From contig AUXH01000109.1 in NCBI GenBank assembly GCA_000482145.1, positions 1 through 40,473 of the forward strand: DNA of 40,473 nt, given 5' to 3'. The stretch is from Strigomonas culicis. Taxonomy: Eukaryota; Euglenozoa; Kinetoplastea; Trypanosomatida; Trypanosomatidae. Below, in pieces: positions 34,792 to 40,473 of this stretch (positions within the stretch are counted from its first letter, which is position 1; each line of letters starts with the position of its first letter). Made by a program: the position numbers and the translations under genes. The notes beneath the pieces were generated by a model, which searched no databases, was not told where the DNA came from, and worked only from the letters and a program-made list of their open reading frames with translations.

Positions 34792-35178
34792 CGCACACGA
34801 AGTGAAGAAAAGAGCAAAGGAGAAGTACTTCGCGCTGGTGGCTTTAAGGATGCCGTATGGATAGGCGTATAGAATGCTATGACGATCACTTTGATTGCTT
34901 GTGTATTGTGCGTGTTTGCCGTGTGTATTCAAAAGGAAGTGAAAGGGAAAGAGAGAGGAAGAGAAAGGAAAAAGAAAGAGCTTAACTGGAACACTAAGAA
35001 TAACAATACAGAAATGCAGTTGTGACTTGTGTGAATACACGAAGAGCAACAACAATAATAATAAAGGAACAACAGGTATGTTTAATAGAATACTGTAAGT
35101 AAGATCAAGTAGCAAGATTTTTATTTTGCTGGTTGTTGGTTCGTCTGTTTACACACAGAAGCAGGCAGCGCAGCTAGG
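34792..35178. other. Intergenic spacer, no gene seen
   Basis: AT-rich. Holds the TAP42 acceptor tract, an (AAT)n run near 35053-35062 and the 3' UTR of the next gene upstream. No gene supported. Confidence 0.5.
34898..34980 (-). promoter_or_regulatory. Probable spliced-leader acceptor of the TAP42-like gene
   Basis: A long CT-rich tract on the coding strand (34980-34937) is followed by the first clear AG at 34899-34898, giving a leader of about 107 bases. Confidence 0.45.
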
Positions 35179-36000
35179 CTAGCCCGTATAGCGCGGCCCA
35201 GGACCCGCATCCTTCCGAAACGCCACCTGCACCGTGGGGTGGTCCAGTAGCACATCATGCCGAAACCGGCTGAACACCGTCTCCACCTTGCCGATTTTCT
35301 CACGCCTCTTCGTGTCCTGCGTCGCCTCCTCGTCCGCATCGGCGTCCAGGTCTTCCTGCGTGATGCCGGTGCCGGGCCGCGCCCGCTCGCGCGCCGCGGC
35401 CGCGCGCCCGCCGGGCCGCCCCTGCTCGTCAAAGTCGTCCGGCGAGAGGCTGCGCGTGCGCTCGGTGAAGCGGGCCGTCCACTCGTCCGCGAGCGCCTTC
35501 TGCCGGCACTGCAGCGCGCAGCGGCGGAGGGCGGAGCAGAGGACGATCTTGGACGCGGTGCGCGACGGGAGCGGCAGGTCCGAGTGGCGGTCGTTCAGCT
35601 CCTGCCAGAGCTCCTCGCCGCGCTCGAGGGCCTCCATCCGCTCCTCGTTGCGGCGGCTGCGGGCGAGGAGGAGGACGAGCCGGCTCTCCGTGTCGAGCGT
35701 GGTGATGCGCGGCGCCTTCTCCGCCATCTGCCTGCTGAGCCGCTGCCGCAGCCCGGGGATGTCCAGCTCCTGGTTGTGGTACAGCAGGTCCTTCGTCGTG
35801 TCCGTCAGCTGCTGCTTCATCTCGCTGGTGTATGTGGGGCGGGGGTTCTTGCTGTTGTAGATGCTGTGCTTGTAGTCCTGGCCGGACCTGCCGGTCTGCG
35901 GTATGGTGACGTCCAGGTCGTTGAACTTGAAGCGCTGCGGAGGGGTCGAGTGGAAGAGGCCGGCGCACAGAGCGGCAGTCGCGAGGCGGGTGCAGCGCAT
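35179..36000 (-). CDS. Unrecognised protein, probably mitochondrial
   Basis: A 273-residue protein of unknown function. It starts MRCTRLATAALCAGLFHSTPPQRF, a typical presequence: arginines, hydroxylated residues, no acids, followed by a likely processing region. The mature part is soluble, charged and mostly helical (SEMKQQLTDTTKDLLYHNQELDIPGLRQRLSRQMAEK, LVLLLARSRRNEERMEALERGEELWQELNDR, CSALRRCALQCRQKALADEWTARFTERT), with an arginine- and alanine-rich linker and an acidic stretch near 225-240. No domain could be named; small basic helical proteins of this type are common among mitochondrial ribosomal and assembly proteins, which is only a hint. The start at 36000 was chosen because the upstream in-frame start codon is GTG. 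Confidence 0.7.
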   Translation of the reverse strand: MRCTRLATAALCAGLFHSTPPQRFKFNDLDVTIPQTGRSGQDYKHSIYNSKNPRPTYTSEMKQQLTDTTKDLLYHNQELDIPGLRQRLSRQMAEKAPRITTLDTESRLVLLLARSRRNEERMEALERGEELWQELNDRHSDLPLPSRTASKIVLCSALRRCALQCRQKALADEWTARFTERTRSLSPDDFDEQGRPGGRAAAARERARPGTGITQEDLDADADEEATQDTKRREKIGKVETVFSRFRHDVLLDHPTVQVAFRKDAGPGPRYTG

Positions 36001-36494
36001 GGGGGTAGTCGGTGCTGCTAACGAGACAAAACCAAAAAAAAATAAGGGGATAAGGGATCTCACCACTTCAGCGCGTATGGTTGAGAGGTTTTGTAATATA
36101 TATTTTTTTTGCTGTAGTGTTGGTTGTTGTTATAATTGTGCGCCGCAGTAAAGATGATAAGAAGACAAGGAATAGAGAAGAGTACATGGTGGTGGCTGAT
36201 ACAATTTTCGCTTGTTAGGTTATTGCAAGCATGCACATAATTGTAAAACGTCAAAGCTAAATGTATTTATGTTACCTTTATATGTTGTACGAGCTGACCA
36301 TTAGCCGAATGGCTCCGTTAAACGTTTATAACAGCTGAACACTTATTATTAAGAACTCTCTCTTCCGAGTAAAGAAGAGAGTACTGTACACGTCCAACAA
36401 CCTCCTTCCGCACCCCATAGCGGCAACAGCAGAAACAATCCCACGCCTTCCTCATCAACCACGTGTTGCTGCTGCTGCTGCTGCTGCTGCTGCC
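36001..36494. other. Intergenic spacer with a CTG repeat
   Basis: AT-rich spacer. At its right end, 36465-36493, lies a CTG trinucleotide run that reads (CAG)n on the coding strand and begins two bases after the GPN3 stop codon (36495-36497). A short stretch around 36290-36320 was inspected and is not a tRNA. Confidence 0.6.
36465..36493 (-). repeat. (CAG)n repeat directly after the GPN3 stop codon
   Basis: About nine CAG/GCA triplets on the coding strand begin within two bases of the GPN3 TAA, so they lie at the very start of the 3' UTR. Confidence 0.85.
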
Positions 36495-37289
36495 TTACAT
36501 TTCAATATCACGGTCGTCCACCTCTGCCTCGTCGGACACCTGCAGCGTCTCGTCGACGAGACGACACAGATTCGTGACGTACTCCGGGTCGCGGATGTTC
36601 ATGGGGCGGAACGTCACCAAGTTGTAGTCGTCCACGATGGAGCTGATCGTGCGTGACATGGCGCGGTAGCGCGGCGGCAGGCGTGAGAGGTCCATGAAGT
36701 CGAACTCGCACAAGCAGAAGTGCTCCAGTGCCTCGTGGCGGAACTCCTCCGAGAGCAGGTCGCACTTGGTGAGGACATTGATGAAGGGACACTCGAAGAA
36801 CACCATGCTCGAGAGCGAGAAGAGGCAGCCGGAGATGAACTTGCCGCAGTCCGCCGTCGTCGCCAGCGCGTCCAGCAGATACAGCACCGTCACGTAGTAC
36901 CCCTCGCGCTGCAGCAGCTTCACGAAGGCGGGCACGGCCGGCTGGTTCGAGAGCACCTCCACCTGCCCCGGCATGTCCACGACAAGGAAGTCCTCCGCGT
37001 AGTCGCCGAGCTGGTCCACGAGCCAGGGCTGGCCCGCCGTGACCAGGTACTCCATGCAGAAGACCAGTCCGCCGTTGGGGCCCAGCCCCTTCCCCTCCAT
37101 GGCGTCCTCCAGTGAGATGAGGTCGCGCACGTCCAGGGACGGCTCGTACGGCAGCGTCTCCGCGGCCGGGTCCGCGTTGATGAGGTGCACCGCGCGGCCC
37201 TTCAGCGCGTAGTGCTCCGCCATCACGCCGCAGAGTGTGCTCTTGCCGGAGCCGGCGGGGCCCACCACAACAGCAGCGTACTTCCCCAT
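36495..37289 (-). CDS. GPN3: GPN-loop GTPase 3
   Basis: A 264-residue GTPase. The Walker A motif GPAGSGKST is at 10-18, the family-defining GPN triplet at 70-72 (GLGPNGGLVF), the switch motif DMPGQ at 105-109, and NVLTKCDLL gives guanine specificity near residue 175. GPN proteins form homo- and heterodimers that insert GPN residues into the partner's active site. GPN3 acts with GPN1 in assembling RNA polymerase II and bringing it into the nucleus in yeast and animals. Length and N-terminus (MGKYAAVVV) match GPN3 better than GPN1 or GPN2. The start at 37289 was chosen because the four codons upstream begin with TTG. A splice acceptor about 31 bases upstream fits. The end is acidic (SDEAEVDDRDIEM). 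Confidence 0.92.
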   Translation of the reverse strand: MGKYAAVVVGPAGSGKSTLCGVMAEHYALKGRAVHLINADPAAETLPYEPSLDVRDLISLEDAMEGKGLGPNGGLVFCMEYLVTAGQPWLVDQLGDYAEDFLVVDMPGQVEVLSNQPAVPAFVKLLQREGYYVTVLYLLDALATTADCGKFISGCLFSLSSMVFFECPFINVLTKCDLLSEEFRHEALEHFCLCEFDFMDLSRLPPRYRAMSRTISSIVDDYNLVTFRPMNIRDPEYVTNLCRLVDETLQVSDEAEVDDRDIEM

Positions 37290-37863
37290 CCCTACGTACA
37301 ATAAACCCCTATAAGAATACCTATATTAAGGAAGAATAAAAAACGAAAAAGAAAAGAGGGAGAGAGAAAGATGCATCCGTCTGCGTACATCCGAGAAGAG
37401 CCTTGAACGTGTGCTCGGAGAGAAAGCAAACCACATTGCTCATACAACAAGAAAAAAAGGGAGGGCAATGTGGTGGTGTCAACAACAACTAAGAAAAAAA
37501 AAACCAGCATATGTACAACGTTGCGAGTTTGGATAGTAATATGCATGTAAGCAAAGGTCTCGCTAGTGCGGCCAGTTGACAAAAAAAAAGTGTACAATAA
37601 AAAAAGAAACGAAAAAGGAATGAGAATCTAAATCATCTCTTGGCACAAGAGTACAAGAAGTACAAAAAGCGCAAAATGCAAAAGAAAAAATGTACAGAGA
37701 ACAGGTGCCGAAGAAAGAGAAACAACGACAAAGGAAAAAAAAACGTATATAGGCACATATGCATACAGCGTACAATTGAGAAGGGAAACGACACCAGTGG
37801 ATAGTAGTGTATACCTCGATACAGATGAGGAAAGAGAGAGGGAGACGTGTCGCCGACGCCGCT
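37290..37863. other. Intergenic spacer, no gene seen
   Basis: AT-rich, with the GPN3 acceptor tract and the 3' UTR of the lysozyme-domain gene. Frames here are low-complexity and were not called. Confidence 0.5.
37321..37375 (-). promoter_or_regulatory. Probable spliced-leader acceptor of GPN3
   Basis: A dense CT-rich tract on the coding strand (37375-37331) is followed by the first AG at 37322-37321 (TTAATATAG). The resulting leader would be about 31 bases to the ATG at 37289. Confidence 0.55.
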
Positions 37864-40383
37864 CTACTCCATCACCCAGATATGCATCTTGCGCAGCTTT
37901 ATGTACTCCATGCACGCGACCGCCTGCTGCTTCCGGCGGTCCATGTGGGGGACGGAGGGCCGCTCAAAGAGCTCGCAGAACACGGCGGCCGCGCGCTCGA
38001 TCATGTCCGGCGTGATGCAGAAAAACTTCACGCACACCGGCACACGGTCCGTCGTCGAGTCGAAGTCACCCAGGTAGAAGGCCTCGCGGATGCGCCGTGC
38101 GTTGCCGGCGCCGATGTACGCGCCGAACAGCAGCTCCTGCAGCACGAAGGTCAGTTGGGACTCCGCCGCGCACGGGTCCAGCACGGCCGCGCCGCCGCCC
38201 CGCCGCGGCCGCACAGCCATGCTGCCGAGCCGGAACCGGTGCCGCAGCTCGTACTCCGCGCAGTACGCGTCGAAGTAGCGCTGCATCGCCGGGCCCATCT
38301 GGAAGAGCCCCACCGCGTTGCCGCCGGGACCCAGCTGCCGCTGTCGCGCGTCGAAGGTCCCGCCCGTCTCGACGAACACGTTCCCGTAGAGGGCGCAGGT
38401 TGCCAGCGGCCCCACGCGGTTGATGAGGTCGAGGATGAACTGGTGCCGCCGCTCGGCGGCGCCGTTCATGTCCAGCGTCGCGGGCCCCGCCGCCGCGCCG
38501 CCGCTCGCCCGCGCGCGGCTCGCCTCCAGCGGCGACGCCATGGGCGAGAGGGTGTACGCGGGCGGCCCCGCCCGCACGTGGCCCGGCTGGAAGCTGTAAA
38601 GGTCCGACATGAGGCCGCTGCCGCCGCCCGGCGCCACCAGGGACGACGACGAGCCAGTGGTTGTCGCGCTGCACGGGGTGCTGTCGTCCCCGAAGGTGAC
38701 GCGCGCGACCGGCAGGTGCATCGGCGACGGGCTCAGGTTGAGGTCCGACACGCTCATCGGGTCGAAGTGGACGCTGCGGTTGCGGTGCGAGCTGCCGCGG
38801 TCCGCCTGTGCGTGGCGCGTGCCCGCGAAGGCAGAGTCCGGGGGCGACTGCGCCAGCTGGCTGCTGTACACAAACGTCCTCTCCTGTGTGGCCCCGCCGC
38901 GCCGCGCGGCCTCAGGGTTGGGATGGGCGCTGTGGCGGTGAGACGGCGGCGACGGCGCCTCCCGCGCGCGCGGCTGGCTGCGCCGGTTGACCTCAGAGTC
39001 CGTCATGGTGGTGAGGGTGTAGGGCAGCGGGTCGCTCGTCGTGCCACGCCGCAAGGGGCTCTCCGACGGCCGCGCGACGCTGTCGCCCATGTATGTGAGG
39101 GTGAACGCCGGCGCCTCCCCGTCGTGGCAGGACGGGTGGAAGATGTTGTGGCGCTGCTCCGGGGACTCCTCGCGGTCCGCCTTGAAATAGTGGCGATCGT
39201 ACGCGTCCTTCGCCCGCTTCTGGCTGTGGTGCGGCGGCGGCGGCGGCGGCTGGGGGCGGCCCGGGTGGGCCTCCCGCACCGCCTTGGCCGGCGGCGCTGC
39301 GGGCGCTGCGGGCGCGCGTGTTGCCGCGTCGCGGCCCGCACCCTCCGCGTTGGGTGTTCGCTTCTTCTGCCAGAACTTGCACCGCTCTAGGAGACCGGGG
39401 CGAGCCGGCGGCGGCGTCGCGGGGGCGGGCGGCGGTGGGGGCGCTTGGGCGGTGATGGTGGCCGCCTTTCGCTCCGCGGAGGACGGCGCCGGTGGGCGGC
39501 GGGGGGCGGGCTTCGAGGCCGACCGGGTCGCCGCGTGGGCCGCGCGAACGTCGGGCACCGCGGGGTGCTGCAGTGTCGGCACGCACTGGCGGCTGTGGTC
39601 CTCATTGAACGCGTTTGTGCGGCCACTCGTCAGGTCCACCGTTGGCGGGGGCGCCTGCGGGGTCACGTCCATCGAGTAGTACACCATGTTGTACGTGTTA
39701 CTGAGGCAGAAGTAGCCGTGCGTCGTGCCCGCGGGAGCCGGCGGCGGCGGCGCGCACAGCGTCTGCACCCGCGGTGGCGCCCGCACTTGTGGTGGCGATT
39801 GCACCTGTGGCTGCGTCTGCACCCGTGGTGGTGCCTGCGCTTGTGGGGGCGAGTACACTTGTGGTGGCGAATACACCTGTGACTGTGACTGAACTTGTGG
39901 GGGCGAGTACACTTGTGGTGGCGAATACACCTGTGACTGTGACTGAACTTGTGGTGGTGAGTACACTTGTGGCGGTGACTGCACTTGTGGTGGCGCCCTC
40001 ACCTCTGGCTGCGGCTGCACTGGTGGGGGAGGCTGCGCCGGTGGGACCAAAGCACGCGGCTGATAGTACAGCTCGCCATCCTCGTCCTCCACGAGGCTAG
40101 AGCTCCATCCGCCGACGGGCGTGCAGGGCGGGGGCGACTGGGAGGGGTAGCGCCCGTAGGCTGGGTGGGCATACTTCCCGCCATCGAGGACGCCGCTGCT
40201 GGGGCCGGCCAACGTCGGTCCGACATTCTCCTTGTCATCCGAGTCGTCCTCGTAGTGGCCGTTGCTGGCCTGCTGCTGCTGCTGCTGCTGCTGCCTAAGT
40301 GTCCTCTTGTCATGGTAGTGCTCGCGCACCTCCATGTACTTGTCGCGGACCTTGTCGCCGAACTGCTTCAAATAGTCACCCAT
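37864..40383 (-). CDS. Protein with a phage-tail-lysozyme-like C-terminal domain
   Basis: An 839-residue protein. Residues 1-30 form a charged helix (MGDYLKQFGDKVRDKYMEVREHYH) followed by an eight-glutamine run. Residues about 95-210 are proline/glutamine/valine repeats, including an 18-residue unit beginning QVYSPPQVQSQSQVYSPP present twice in full. The central 400 residues are mostly disordered, with three copies of a short motif like [AP][FY]TL[TS]xM. Residues about 645-820 look like the lysozyme-like domain of phage tail proteins: LATCALYGNVFVETGGTFDA with a candidate catalytic Glu672, GLFQMG (692-697), then ERAAAVFCELFERPSVPHMDRRKQQAVACMEY, which parallels the family's F-x-x-x-FE-RP...R-x-x-x-A ending. 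No signal peptide is seen. If active the domain would cut peptidoglycan or another glycan, but activity is unproven. The start is the ATG at 40383. Confidence 0.72.
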   Translation of the reverse strand: MGDYLKQFGDKVRDKYMEVREHYHDKRTLRQQQQQQQQASNGHYEDDSDDKENVGPTLAGPSSGVLDGGKYAHPAYGRYPSQSPPPCTPVGGWSSSLVEDEDGELYYQPRALVPPAQPPPPVQPQPEVRAPPQVQSPPQVYSPPQVQSQSQVYSPPQVYSPPQVQSQSQVYSPPQVYSPPQAQAPPRVQTQPQVQSPPQVRAPPRVQTLCAPPPPAPAGTTHGYFCLSNTYNMVYYSMDVTPQAPPPTVDLTSGRTNAFNEDHSRQCVPTLQHPAVPDVRAAHAATRSASKPAPRRPPAPSSAERKAATITAQAPPPPPAPATPPPARPGLLERCKFWQKKRTPNAEGAGRDAATRAPAAPAAPPAKAVREAHPGRPQPPPPPPHHSQKRAKDAYDRHYFKADREESPEQRHNIFHPSCHDGEAPAFTLTYMGDSVARPSESPLRRGTTSDPLPYTLTTMTDSEVNRRSQPRAREAPSPPSHRHSAHPNPEAARRGGATQERTFVYSSQLAQSPPDSAFAGTRHAQADRGSSHRNRSVHFDPMSVSDLNLSPSPMHLPVARVTFGDDSTPCSATTTGSSSSLVAPGGGSGLMSDLYSFQPGHVRAGPPAYTLSPMASPLEASRARASGGAAAGPATLDMNGAAERRHQFILDLINRVGPLATCALYGNVFVETGGTFDARQRQLGPGGNAVGLFQMGPAMQRYFDAYCAEYELRHRFRLGSMAVRPRRGGGAAVLDPCAAESQLTFVLQELLFGAYIGAGNARRIREAFYLGDFDSTTDRVPVCVKFFCITPDMIERAAAVFCELFERPSVPHMDRRKQQAVACMEYIKLRKMHIWVME
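39845..39975 (-). repeat. 54-base tandem repeats coding a Pro/Gln repeat
   Basis: A 54-base unit (18 codons, beginning CAAGTGTACTCGCC on the coding strand) is repeated nearly perfectly twice, with flanking partial units, inside the lysozyme-domain gene. It encodes alternating SPPQV and QSQSQV blocks. Confidence 0.85.
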
Positions 40384-40395
40384 TTTCTATTAGTA

Positions 40396-40398
<3 letters not shown>

Positions 40399-40472
<74 letters not shown>
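40399..40472. repeat. (GT)37 dinucleotide microsatellite
   Basis: Uninterrupted GT repeat from 40399 to the window edge, reading (CA)n on the coding strand. It begins about 15 bases upstream of the lysozyme-gene start, so it lies in or next to its leader. Confidence 0.9.

Positions 40473-40473
<1 letters not shown>

Noticed and set aside
36001..36066. Longer N-terminus for the probable mitochondrial protein
   Set aside because: The upstream in-frame start is GTG, and the residues before the ATG at 36000 break up the otherwise good targeting peptide.
36250..36330. Possible tRNA-like stretch
   Set aside because: No acceptor-stem pairing, no T-loop GTTCGA-type element and no anticodon arm could be found.

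Overview
The window looks like a stretch of trypanosomatid (kinetoplastid protist) nuclear chromosome. All nineteen genes I can support lie on the minus strand, none shows an intron, and they are separated by AT-rich spacers of about 0.3-0.9 kb. The spacers carry polypyrimidine tracts followed by AG on the coding strand, as expected for spliced-leader trans-splicing of a polycistronic transcript. Coding DNA is very GC-rich, especially at third codon positions, which creates long meaningless antisense frames. The genus cannot be fixed from the sequence. The short spacers and abundant microsatellites argue mildly against Leishmania itself.

Transcription runs from high to low coordinates. In that order the genes are: a lysozyme-domain protein with proline/glutamine repeats (37864-40383); GPN-loop GTPase 3; a probable mitochondrial protein; a TAP42/alpha4-like PP2A regulator; an 886-residue protein of unknown function with a compositionally odd tail; a small chimeric duplicate of that tail; a 2163-residue flagellar-type ASH-domain protein; Sec24 of the COPII coat; the SLX1 structure-specific endonuclease; two PLAC8-family genes in tandem; the PP2A catalytic subunit; RNA polymerase subunit RPB10; a PPP4R2-like phosphatase regulator; a PRP38-domain protein; an enlarged cullin; an Npl4-like protein; a BSD-domain protein; and a WD40 protein cut by the left edge of the window.

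As usual in trypanosomatids the genes are not a functional operon, but some themes recur. Three encode parts of the PP2A-like phosphatase network (TAP42, PP2A catalytic subunit, PPP4R2-like). Two act in ubiquitin pathways and are adjacent (cullin, Npl4). RPB10 and GPN3 both relate to RNA polymerase and its assembly. Sec24 serves ER export, the ASH protein probably serves the flagellum, and SLX1 serves DNA repair.

The least ordinary parts are the protein with a C-terminal domain resembling phage tail lysozymes (37864-40383), and the tandem duplication at about 28.83-31.0 kb. The duplication joined the 3' end of one gene to the 5' leader of the next and produced a new small chimeric gene carrying a premature stop and a frameshifted remnant.
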